From positions 37,200 through 51,064 of the forward strand of contig QAXH01005750.1 of assembly GCA_004335635.1 (NCBI GenBank): 13,865 nucleotides of DNA, given 5' to 3'. Each line of letters opens with the position of its first letter. Positions within the stretch are counted from its first letter, which is position 1. Positions 7,065 through 13,865 of the stretch are shown piece after piece. Both the position numbers and the translations under genes were made by a program. The notes below the pieces were generated by a model that worked only from the letters and a program-made list of their open reading frames with translations, searched no databases and was not told the DNA's origin. Origin of the DNA: Chloromonas sp. AAM2. Its lineage: Eukaryota; Chlorophyta; Chlorophyceae; Chlamydomonadales; Chlamydomonadaceae.

Positions 7065-7624
7065 TTTTCTATTTATTAAATAATAGCATTTTATTTATAT
7101 GTAAGTTAGTTTAGTTATTCTTACTTTATTTATAAATAATATTAAAGGATTTTCAATTTCTTTCCTTTTGTGTTTTACAAAATATTTCATTTTTGTTTTT
7201 TTACTTGGATTAATTTTTTTTTAACTAATTTTTAAATTTGAACTGAATATATTTATATAGATTTTTTTCGTTTTAATGTTTATCGAATAAAAAATTTAAG
7301 GGCTGGAGAGTCAACTAAAAATTTAATTTTCAATTTAACTCTCCAACCCTTATTTAATTAAATTCAATGTTTTGTCTTAAACAAAACATTGTAGGAATAA
7401 ATAGCGGCGAAAAAAATATTCGGAGAATATTTTTTTCGCCCTTAGGAAAAAATTCTTAGGATTTTTTCAGGGGAAATTTCCGAAGGAAATTTTCTTCCCT
7501 TTAGAATTTATTCCTAAGGATAAAATTCCAAACGAATTTTCTCCGCGATAAATTTCAAAATAAATCTTTAATTTCTTTTATCAAAGAAAAATATAAATTT
7601 TCTTTGAGTTTTGTAGTAATTATA
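7065..7624. other. Spacer trnL-chlL with repeats
   Basis: No gene is visible. It contains a long imperfect hairpin at about 7298-7352 (AAGGGCTGGAGAG with CTCTCCAACCCTT), a CAATGTTTTGT/CAAAACATTG stem at about 7367-7392, and copy 2 of a 36-nt direct repeat at 7485-7520. Several of these lie within 330 nt of the chlL stop and could serve as its 3' untranslated region. Confidence 0.6.
7485..7520. repeat. 36-nt direct repeat, copy 2 (identical to 2234-2269)
   Basis: Every base matches 2234-2269 in the same orientation, about 5.25 kb away. Imperfect similarity continues downstream to the TTTTCTCCGC box at about 7535-7544. Exact identity over this length suggests recent copying or gene-conversion-like exchange between spacers. 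Confidence 0.85.
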
Positions 7625-8509
7625 TTAAACAAGGAAGAAATCTAAACTATTACTGTCAGAAGTGTTATTATTTGTTTCCGAAGTGTTAGATGTTGAAGGA
7701 GATAAATAAAAATCTGATAATAAAGTAAATAAAGCTCTATCTCCTAATTCACGTGGTACAACACCTTCAGGTTCAGATAAAAGTTGATCTGCAATGTTAA
7801 GATAAAAATCTAATACATATAAAAGAGAAGGCTCACTTTCTGCTAGTTCAAATAAAGTTTTACCTTTTACTCGAGAGATTCGAATATCTTCAATTAATGG
7901 TAAAACTTCTAAAACAGGCATTGGACAAGCTTCAACATATTTATCAATAAGATCTCGTTTTGACGTACGATTACCAATTAAACCCGCTAATCGAAGTGGA
8001 TGCACACGTGATTTTTCACGAACAGATGTGGCAATACGGTTAGCAGCGAACAGAGCATCAAACCCGTTGTCTGTCACAATAATACAATAATCTGAATAGT
8101 TTAACGGTGCGGCAAAACCACCACATACAACATCCCCTAAAACATCAAAAAGAATAATATCATATTCAAAAAAAGCATTTAATTCTTTTAATAATTTAAC
8201 TGTTTCCCCTACTACGTAGCCACCGCAGCCAGCACCAGCTGGAGGTCCTCCTGCTTCTACAGCATCTACATTACCATAACCTTGGTAAATTACGTCTTCG
8301 GGCCAAACATCTTCATAATGATAATCTTTACTTTGTAAAGTATCAATAATGGTAGGAATTAAAAATCCTGTTAATGTGAATGTTGAATCATGTTTAGGGT
8401 CACAACCAATTTGTAATACTTTTTTTCCACGTTTTGCTAAGGCAATTGAAATATTACAACTTGCTGTTGATTTTCCGATACCACCTTTACCGTAAACAGC
8501 TAATTTCAT
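7625..8509 (-). CDS. chlL: Light-independent protochlorophyllide reductase, iron protein subunit ChlL
   Basis: ChlL is the nitrogenase-iron-protein-like ATPase that passes electrons to the ChlN-ChlB complex for reduction of protochlorophyllide in darkness. The P-loop GKGGIGKST is at residues 7-15. The two cysteines expected to bind the shared 4Fe-4S cluster of the homodimer are C95 (GAGCGG) and C129 (DVVCGG). Residue D37 in GCDPKHDS and the switch-like [16 protein letters not shown] are present. The length of 294 residues is normal for algal ChlL. The C-terminal tail (about 271-289) is rich in Ser, Thr and Asn and probably disordered. The ATG at 8509 gives [10 protein letters not shown], the standard start. 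No Shine-Dalgarno is visible. Its presence suggests the alga can green in the dark if chlN and chlB exist elsewhere. Confidence 0.98.
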   Translation of the reverse strand: MKLAVYGKGGIGKSTASCNISIALAKRGKKVLQIGCDPKHDSTFTLTGFLIPTIIDTLQSKDYHYEDVWPEDVIYQGYGNVDAVEAGGPPAGAGCGGYVVGETVKLLKELNAFFEYDIILFDVLGDVVCGGFAAPLNYSDYCIIVTDNGFDALFAANRIATSVREKSRVHPLRLAGLIGNRTSKRDLIDKYVEACPMPVLEVLPLIEDIRISRVKGKTLFELAESEPSLLYVLDFYLNIADQLLSEPEGVVPRELGDRALFTLLSDFYLSPSTSNTSETNNNTSDSNSLDFFLV

Positions 8510-8689
8510 AAATTTTATTTTTATTGGCGCATGTCAAAGTTTTAGACTTCCTTTGGAATATTTAAAATCTTCGAAATTTAGGTTTCTCCTACAAAAAACC
8601 TACATGACTATTCATTTTTACTTAAAAACTATAAATAGACGGAATAAAAATTCTGTAAGAATTTTTCTCTCCTTTAGATTTTATTCCTT

Positions 8690-8709
8690 AGTTCGCTTAT
8701 AAGCGAACT
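8690..8709. repeat. Perfect 20-nt palindrome AGTTCGCTTA/TAAGCGAACT
   Basis: The palindrome has no spacer between arms and is followed on the plus strand by a run of T. In the plus direction this resembles an intrinsic terminator, but all known genes run the other way. On the minus strand it lies about 180 nt upstream of chlL and just after the fragment ending at 8735. Confidence 0.7.
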
Positions 8710-8734
8710 TTTTTTTTATCATTATTAAAATTAA

Positions 8735-8797
8735 GAAGCGCCCGAACCTTTATCTTTTCCGATTAAAAAGATAACATCGTTATTTTGAACAACCGTA
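8735..8797 (-). other. Unidentified open fragment, possible gene remnant or RNA
   Basis: On the minus strand this GC-richer stretch reads VVQNNDVIFLIGKDKGSGAS and then TAA at 8733-8731. The frame stays open for about 15 more codons upstream, but these are A+T-rich and contain no ATG, so there is no ordinary start. I do not recognise the peptide as the end of any plastid protein. The same bases can form stems (GATAAC/GTTATT and TATCTTTT/AAAAGATA) and share ACATCGT and GAACAACC with 13086-13102. It may be a pseudogene tail, an exon, or a structured RNA. Confidence 0.25.
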
Positions 8798-8952
8798 AAT
8801 ATTATTTTTTTTATAATATTAACAAATATTATACATATTGATTATATATATATTATATAATAAATGTTTTTTACATAAAAGTAAAAAAAAAAAAAATAAT
8901 AAAAGTTAATCATTTACGCCGTCATTTATATGGATTTGTATAGTTTGTTTAA

Positions 8953-9026
8953 TTGCAGGGGCAGGATTTGAACCTGCGACCTTGGGATTATGAGCCCCAC
9001 GAGCTACCAGACTGCTCTACCCTGCT
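8953..9026 (-). tRNA. trnfM-CAU: Initiator tRNA-fMet(CAU)
   Basis: The cloverleaf is 74 nt on the minus strand. The anticodon loop is CTCATAA (CAU) in the stem TGGGG/TCCCA, which gives three consecutive G-C pairs plus a closing G-U next to the loop. Positions 2-7 pair (GCAGGG/CCCTGC), but positions 1 and 72 are A and A, so the first pair is open. An unpaired 1-72 position marks bacterial-type initiators for formylation and P-site entry. The T-arm is GCAGG-TTCAAAT-CCTGC. It starts all plastid proteins. Confidence 0.95.
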
Positions 9027-9765
9027 TTTTTTAATAAGCATACTTAAATAAAACAAAATAACGAAAAATTTTTTATGAATTTTTTTATTACTGTCCTTAT
9101 GGCTTATGTGCGAACTTTTTATTATATATTTAATTTACGAGTTTTTTTTTAAATTATTAAATTTTTTAGTTTTTTATTCTATTAGTTATTGTAACCTATA
9201 AATAAAAAAATGTCAAATTTTGTAAAACATGTCAAGACATGATAGGTGAGAATATTATTCTTTAAAATTTATTATTAGTTTGAATTTTTCTTCAAGATGT
9301 TTGTGTTCATAAAAACCGGAATTTATAATTTAATAAAAAAAAAATTTTTTATAAACATTGAAAAAATTCTGCTCGGAAAAAAACAAAATAAAATTTCTTA
9401 TAGGATTTAAAAGATTTTTTTCTAATTCCTAAGGGTCAAAAAACCTTCGGTTTTATGCCTGCCCATATTTTACTCCAAAGTTTTAAATATTCATTTATCT
9501 TTTATATATATATAAGAATTTTTTTTCTAAATTTATTAGGTTGTTTTTGCTTTATGCGGCTATATTTATATGTTTTTATCTGTTTGTATTATTGTATAGT
9601 GTATAAAGCCAAAAAAATCTTCAATTTTTTTTTTTTTTTTTTTCTGAGCGGACTAAACTCGACATTTGTTTTTTGAACCTACGGAATATGTTAAAATCCC
9701 GTAGGTTCCTCTATTAAATTTAATGTATTTTTAATTAAATTTAAAATTTAAAAACGAATTTTAAA
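9027..9765. other. Spacer trnfM-petL: no gene seen
   Basis: The spacer includes a GGGTCAAAAAACC/GGTTTT repeat at about 9432-9464, an uninterrupted run of 19 T at 9625-9643, and a 10-bp hairpin at 9675-9708. A 73-codon plus-strand frame spans the T-run and translates it as polyphenylalanine; I consider it accidental. Confidence 0.6.
9675..9708 (-). terminator. Hairpin 3' of petL
   Basis: GAACCTACGG pairs perfectly with CCGTAGGTTC around a 14-nt loop. It sits about 60 nt after the petL stop on the transcribed strand and is clearly richer in G+C than the flanks. A role as 3' end stabiliser for petL mRNA is inferred from the position. Confidence 0.5.
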
Positions 9766-9864
9766 TTAAATAAGTTTGATTCCCTTTAAGAAACCTAAAT
9801 AAAGTGTTAAAGTGAAGCCTAAAGCCCCGATTAATAATACAATATAACTTGAAATAGTTACCAT
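9766..9864 (-). CDS. petL: Cytochrome b6f complex subunit PetL (subunit VI)
   Basis: A 32-residue single-span thylakoid protein that sits at the edge of the cytochrome b6f dimer and contributes to its stability. The minus-strand frame starts [20 protein letters not shown] and ends FLKGIKLI. It has a hydrophobic span at about residues 6-26 and a basic C-terminus. It resembles C. reinhardtii PetL (also 32 residues in memory, with ITSY and LLIGAL motifs). The ATG at 9864 is the only start in frame that gives this length. No Shine-Dalgarno stands out. It follows atpI on the same strand after about 440 nt. Confidence 0.9.
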   Translation of the reverse strand: MVTISSYIVLLIGALGFTLTLYLGFLKGIKLI

Positions 9865-10301
9865 AAAATAAAGTTCTATAATTTTCACAATCAAATAAAA
9901 AATTTCACCTATGAGTGTGATCCGAAATAAAATCTAATACCGGCTAAAAGATTTTATCTTTAACTAATGTTTATTTCCTGAAAATTAAAAAAATCTTCTT
10001 TATTAAATTTAAAGAAGTTTTTAATTTTTATTTAGTACGCGTTTAAAAGGTATCAATTTAGGATACCTGAGCACATAAGTGTACGCACTACTAGAGGAAA
10101 AATTATAAAAATTGATCTTTTTCCCTTAAAGAATTTTTTTTATTCTAAAATTTCGTCGTATACGAAACATTGTTTGATTAATTTTTTAAAAATTTTTTTT
10201 TATAATTTCAAATCTCCCCCTAAGGAGAGATTTGAAAACATTATCTTTTTTAATAAAAAGATAGTAGATTTAATCTATCAATAATGATTAATTAATAATT
10301 A
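9865..10301. other. Spacer petL-atpI
   Basis: It contains hairpins at 10048-10068 (AGGTATC/GATACCT) and 10206-10237, and a degenerate copy of the CGAAACATTG repeat near 10150-10172. The stretch 10035-10096 is less A+T-rich but has no open reading frame of note. It may form the petL 5' leader or the atpI 3' region. Confidence 0.5.
10206..10237 (-). terminator. Hairpin 3' of atpI
   Basis: TTTCAAATCTC pairs perfectly with GAGATTTGAAA; an alternative register pairs TCTCC with GGAGA. It lies 65 nt beyond the atpI stop on the transcribed strand, a usual spacing for chloroplast 3' stem-loops. Confidence 0.5.
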
Positions 10302-11021
10302 TTAATGATGGTCCTCGACAGCTTCCCCAATATAAGCACCAGCTAATGTAGCGAATACTAGAGCTTGAACTGCACTAGTGAAAACACCTAAAAGCATAAT
10401 TGGAATAGGAATGATTAGAGGAACTAATGATACTAAAACACCAACAACTAGTTCATCCGCTAAGATGTTACCAAAAAGACGGAAACTAAGAGATACTGGT
10501 TTAGTGAAGTCCTCTAGAATGTTAATAGGTAATAAGAAAGCCGCAGGAGAAATGTAACGCTTGAAATATCCTAATCCTTTTTTCGAAATACCAGCATAGA
10601 AATAAGAAATAGACGTTAATAAAGCTAATGCTACTGTTGTATTAATATCATTTGTAGGTGCTGCTAATTCACCGTTAGGAATTTCAATAATACCCCATGG
10701 TAATAAAGCTCCTGACCAGTTAGACACAAAAATGAATAAGAATAACGTACCAATGAAAGGTACCCATTTTAAATATTCTTCTTCACCAATTTGTGTTTTT
10801 GATAAATCACGAATATATTCTGTAATATATTCTGTAAAGTTTTGTAAACCATCTGGTGTTGGTTTTAAATTACTATTACCAGCTAATGATAATGCTAAAA
10901 GAATAGCCACAACTACCCAAGTTGTAATTAAAACTTGACCATGTAGTTCAAAACCACCGATTTTCCAATAATAATGTTGTCCTACTGAAACTTCAGCAAT
11001 TTCTAATAAAGGATTAATCAT
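10302..11021 (-). CDS. atpI: ATP synthase CF0 subunit a (subunit IV)
   Basis: The 239-residue thylakoid membrane protein forms the two proton half-channels facing the c-ring of the chloroplast ATP synthase. The conserved core [14 protein letters not shown] (residues 177-190) includes Arg181, the counterpart of the essential arginine of bacterial subunit a. Hydrophobic spans are visible at about 29-47, 88-110, 128-144, 190-214 and 215-233. [10 protein letters not shown] (100-109) and the C-terminal [13 protein letters not shown] are typical of plastid AtpI. The length is normal. The ATG at 11021 gives [19 protein letters not shown]. In some homologues extra N-terminal residues precede this and are removed, but no earlier in-frame ATG is obvious. 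psbJ lies about 1 kb upstream on the same strand. Confidence 0.97.
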   Translation of the reverse strand: MINPLLEIAEVSVGQHYYWKIGGFELHGQVLITTWVVVAILLALSLAGNSNLKPTPDGLQNFTEYITEYIRDLSKTQIGEEEYLKWVPFIGTLFLFIFVSNWSGALLPWGIIEIPNGELAAPTNDINTTVALALLTSISYFYAGISKKGLGYFKRYISPAAFLLPINILEDFTKPVSLSFRLFGNILADELVVGVLVSLVPLIIPIPIMLLGVFTSAVQALVFATLAGAYIGEAVEDHH

Positions 11022-11166
11022 AAAAATTTTATATTTTATTTGCTTTATAATATATCTAACAAATTATAAGGTATAAGACTTTAGAAAAAATTAAATTATG
11101 AAAATTTCTTTTAGTCGCGTTTCGAAGAAACAGAAATTTTCCTAAGGAAAATTTCTTAACTTAGCC

Positions 11167-11219
11167 GGGAAAAACCTAAGGTTTTTCCCTAATCGTCTTT
11201 TCGCCTACGGCGAAAAGAC
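11167..11219. repeat. Composite repeat of two perfect 11-bp hairpins
   Basis: Hairpin one is 11167-11177 with 11179-11189 (GGGAAAAACCT around a single A). Hairpin two is 11195-11205 with 11209-11219 (GTCTTTTCGCC around TAC). Together they match the arrangement at 6915-6970. The second hairpin type also stands alone after rps4 at 2515-2543. Confidence 0.8.
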
Positions 11220-11440
11220 CGCGATTTTCTCCGAAAATCCGCAATAAAACTTAATAAAAAAATTTTATTTATTTTTTTTTTTTTTAATTTTATTTAGTTT
11301 TTTCCGTAATTGTTTTCTACCTTATAATGTTATAATTGAGACTTTTGATTTAAATAACCAAAATAAATACAATGTTTTGTGAAAGACGAAATAAAAAAAT
11401 TTTCATTTATCAAAGAAAATCAAAGATTTTCTTTGATAAA

Positions 11441-11489
11441 TCTCGCAGATTTCGAATATCTTTTAAGGATATTCGAAACTTCGATATTT
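11441..11489. repeat. Dispersed repeat, copy 2 (with 1491-1539)
   Basis: This aligns without gaps to 1491-1539 in the same orientation. The internal stem GAATATC...GATATTC is better preserved here. Just before it, at about 11411-11435, is a perfect CAAAGAAAAT/ATTTTCTTTG hairpin. Confidence 0.75.
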
Positions 11490-11974
11490 AGTTTTTTCCG
11501 ACTTAAAAATTTTTCTAGACTATTAGATTTAAAGTAAAAGTCTCTAAAAAAGTTACAGAAAAATTCTGTACAATTTTATTTTATAACAACTTAAGTTTAT
11601 TTTTTTATTTTGTAAAAAAAAAAAATAAATCCATACATCTTGTTAAAAATTTTCACGTATTTTTAACGGAATTAATGCTAAGAATTTTTTTGACATGAAT
11701 GAGCTACGCTCACACTCTTTAAATTTAAATTGAATAAGGATCCCTACGTAAACAAAGATGAGGTTACGTTTATATAACTAACATTTCTGCTCAAGTGCAA
11801 GAAACTCTAACTATAATTATTCAAAAACTAACTATAGGATTATAGGATTATTCAAAACTCTTTGATAATTTTTAAAATCAAAGAATTTAAAACGCAACCC
11901 TTATCGGTTAAACCTCGTTTAATTTAATAAGACTAGATGGGCGGTCAATAAAACCTTAGGTTTTTACCGACTAG

Positions 11975-12003
11975 TGGAGCTCACCTTAGTAAGGTGAGCT
12001 CCA
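11975..12003 (-). terminator. 14-bp hairpin 3' of psbJ
   Basis: TGGAGCTCACCTTA pairs perfectly with its complement around a single G. It is among the most G+C-rich stems in the window and starts only 31 nt past the psbJ stop on the transcribed strand. Its position and stability make it a good candidate for the psbJ mRNA 3'-end processing signal. Confidence 0.65.
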
Positions 12004-12033
12004 GTATAAAAAACTTATTTCATCTTTGTTTTT

Positions 12034-12162
12034 TTATTGAGCAGAACCTAAACCAACGTAAGAACCATAGAAGAAAATAGCTAATAAACCAATAGCTAAC
12101 ATACCTACAACTGTACCAACAAGCCATAAAGGAATACGTCCAGTAGTTCCAATGTTTGACAT
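12034..12162 (-). CDS. psbJ: Photosystem II reaction centre protein J
   Basis: A 42-residue single-span thylakoid protein of photosystem II, bound near cytochrome b559 and needed for efficient assembly and electron flow around the plastoquinone sites. The frame begins [18 protein letters not shown] and ends [13 protein letters not shown], with a hydrophobic helix at about residues 11-32. [13 protein letters not shown] and [11 protein letters not shown] are family signatures. The ATG at 12162 is fixed by the conserved N-terminus. A GA/GG-rich stretch (GGGGGATTGAAGG) lies about 15-27 nt upstream, farther than a normal Shine-Dalgarno. It lies between psaA exon 2 and atpI, an order I recall from C. 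reinhardtii. Confidence 0.97.
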   Translation of the reverse strand: MSNIGTTGRIPLWLVGTVVGMLAIGLLAIFFYGSYVGLGSAQ

Positions 12163-12836
12163 AAATTAAAAATAAAACCTTCAATCCCCCACTGTTTAGT
12201 TGAATGGGTACTAAAATACTAAGCAAAATCACTCATTTTTATTTTGTCGTTTATGAAAAAAAAATTTTTGTTTTTCCTACACGTCGTTTTTAAGTTCATA
12301 TAATAATGTTTCGTGAAAGACAAAAAAATCAGAATTTTTTAAATTCTTTAGATAAAATGAGTCCTCGTTTTTGCTTGTCAACTTTACATAACTTTATTAA
12401 AATCAAAAATATATAAATGGCGTTATGAAAATTGAGATTTTAGGGAATTTAAATCCTATATATATTTATTTTATGTATATGTATATATATACTAAAATTT
12501 TTTAAGTTAGTTAATAGATATTATAAATATATATAGGGTTATGCCTTAAATATAAAACTAACATTAATAAATAATAAAGAGTGCGAAGCTTTTCTAAGCT
12601 TTGCACTCTAGTAGGTTAAATTTATAAGTCGATCTGAAGCGGATAAAACTTCTTAGAATTTAAGAGAAATCGAACTTTTCTTTTAAATTCTACAAAAAAA
12701 TTTTTTAATATGAAGTTAAACCGTATTTAATGTAATAAAAATTAACGAACAAACTCGAAGTAAAGTTTTTCAAACTTTATTAAAGTTTTCAAAGAAAACT
12801 TCAATAAAGATAAGGAAAAAATTCCTTATATTGATT

Positions 12837-12874
12837 ATAATTTGTTTTTACCCATTAAAGTAAAAACAAATTAT
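12837..12874. repeat. Perfect 15-bp hairpin
   Basis: ATAATTTGTTTTTAC pairs with GTAAAAACAAATTAT around an 8-nt loop, 64 nt from the 19-bp hairpin that starts at 12939. Confidence 0.75.
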
Positions 12875-12938
12875 TTCACTTTCTAATTCTCTTAATAATT
12901 AAGAGATAATCAATTCTTTTTTCGAGTTTCCGTTCTGT

Positions 12939-12997
12939 CAAAGTCAAAAGTAATTTTTATTTTAATTATACTAACCATAAAATTACTTTTGACTTTG
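12939..12997. repeat. Perfect 19-bp hairpin
   Basis: Arms 12939-12957 and 12979-12997 are exact complements (CAAAGTCAAAAGTAATTTT type) around a 21-nt loop. It is the longest stem in the spacer between psaA exon 2 and psbJ and may separate the two transcripts. Confidence 0.8.
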
Positions 12998-13300
12998 ATC
13001 AGATTAACACGTTGAACTTCAATTTACAACTTTAAAAAAAGAAAACTTAACTCCGTGTTTTTATCTAGTATGAGGCAGTTGACTACATCGTCGAGAACAA
13101 CCCGTTCTATAAAAATTTTCATTGAAAATTTTTTTTGTTGCCTCTTAGTGTAAAATTCCCGAAGGAAATTTTACCCGCGACCTATTTGTTTATTTTAACG
13201 TTTTAAAATGAAAACAAATTAACCAAAAATGAAATAGTAGAATTTCATTTTTGGAGATATCTTAATAATATCTATAAATTTTTGATGGAGTTTTCTAGAT

Positions 13301-13447
13301 TAATAAACAGTATTTTTTTTAGATTACTTTTCATACTGTTTATTAGTTTTTCTTTTTTAAAGTTGTAAGTAGTCTACTTAGACTACTTGTAGTAAATTAG
13401 AAAAGCTTATAGATGAAATCTATAAAAAATTTCATCTATTTTCTAAT
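13301..13447 (-). other. Three hairpins close to the psaA exon 2 3' boundary
   Basis: In order of transcription: a two-part stem at 13396-13447 (ATTAGAAAA/TTTTCTAAT outer, TAGATGAAAT/ATTTCATCTA inner), a 9-bp stem at 13367-13388 (AAGTAGTCT/AGACTACTT), and a 13-bp stem at 13301-13345 (TAATAAACAGTAT). They begin 27 nt after the 5' splice site, so they probably belong to intron 2 RNA. I have not matched them to named domain I helices. Confidence 0.45.
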
Positions 13448-13449
13448 TA

Positions 13450-13719
<270 letters not shown>

Positions 13720-13865
13720 AAGCACTCTATAATATATATTTTTTTTAATATAAGTTTTTTGTTTAATTATATTAAGAAATTGACCAGAAATATAAAATGT
13801 TTCCTCTTTTTTATTAAAAAGTTACTAAAGTCGAAGAAAATTCTAGGAATTTTCTTCGAGATACT
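13720..13865 (-). other. Upstream part of psaA intron 1 3' half, cut by window edge
   Basis: This A+T-rich stretch probably contains remains of domain IV and the 5' leader of the exon 2 precursor. It includes a perfect 13-bp hairpin at 13831-13859 (TCGAAGAAAATTC around TAG) of a type seen in other spacers. No coding frame is visible. Confidence 0.5.

Larger units (their letters stand above)
8510..8952. other. Spacer chlL-trnfM
   Basis: The spacer holds a perfect 20-nt palindrome at 8690-8709, an unexplained GC-richer open fragment at 8735-8797, and otherwise A+T-rich sequence with poly-A and AT runs (8820-8900). No recognised gene was found. Confidence 0.55.
11022..12033. other. Spacer atpI-psbJ, rich in hairpin repeats
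   Basis: About 1 kb without a gene. It holds the composite hairpin pair at 11167-11219, an AATGTTTTGTGAAAGACGAAA element at about 11371-11391, a CAAAGAAAAT/ATTTTCTTTG hairpin at about 11411-11435, a dispersed 49-nt repeat at 11441-11489, and a perfect 14-bp hairpin at 11975-12003 next to psbJ. Confidence 0.6.

Noticed and set aside
8690..8717. Palindrome plus T-run as an intrinsic terminator
   Set aside because: The T-run follows on the plus strand where no gene ends; on the transcribed strand it is an A-run.
9106..9116. GTGCGAAC on the plus strand as another group II 5' end
   Set aside because: It lies on the strand without genes, no coding sequence precedes it, and the match stops after GTGCGA.
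9455..9676. 73-codon plus-strand frame
   Set aside because: It runs through a 19-T tract giving a polyphenylalanine stretch, overlaps repeats, lies opposite to all genes and resembles no protein I know.
10732..10938. 68-codon plus-strand frame inside atpI
   Set aside because: Antisense shadow of the conserved AtpI sequence.
12020..12232. 70-codon minus-strand frame overlapping psbJ
   Set aside because: It is a different frame of the psbJ region; the 42-codon PsbJ frame with conserved sequence is the true gene.

Overview
This window looks like a piece of chloroplast genome from a green alga of the order Chlamydomonadales (Chlorophyceae). The evidence is the strong A+T richness outside genes, a chloroplast gene set (rps4, clpP, chlL, petL, atpI, psbJ, psaA), a clpP carrying a roughly 280-residue insertion, a solitary psaA exon 2 bounded by group II intron halves, and spacers full of short hairpin-forming repeats. 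The order psaA exon 2 - psbJ - atpI matches, from memory, the cluster in Chlamydomonas reinhardtii. I cannot name the species.

Every gene I can support lies on the minus strand, so transcription runs from high to low coordinates. In that direction: the 3' half of psaA intron 1 (domains V and VI), psaA exon 2, the 5' half of psaA intron 2, psbJ, atpI, petL, trnfM-CAU, chlL, trnL-UAG, clpP, trnN-GUU, trnI-CAU, trnG-GCC, rps4, trnT-UGU and trnR-ACG. petL, psbJ and the psaA exon are short and have to be read by eye.

The proteins serve photosynthesis (PsaA in photosystem I, PsbJ in photosystem II, PetL in cytochrome b6f, AtpI in the ATP synthase membrane sector), dark chlorophyll synthesis (ChlL), plastid proteolysis (ClpP) and translation (Rps4). 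Seven tRNAs are spread through the spacers and may also act as processing punctuation for long transcripts. psaA is only represented by its middle exon and must be joined to exons 1 and 3 by trans-splicing.

Spacers make up over half of the window. They hold many perfect or near-perfect inverted repeats, several just 3' of genes, and repeat families that recur across the window. The most intriguing unexplained items are a group-II-intron-like 5' splice signal after a 13-nt ATG-initiated stretch near 2100, a GC-richer open fragment at 8735-8797, a motif around GAGAACAACC shared by three spacer islands, an internal S4-domain duplication in Rps4, and a domain V whose apical loop departs from GNRA.
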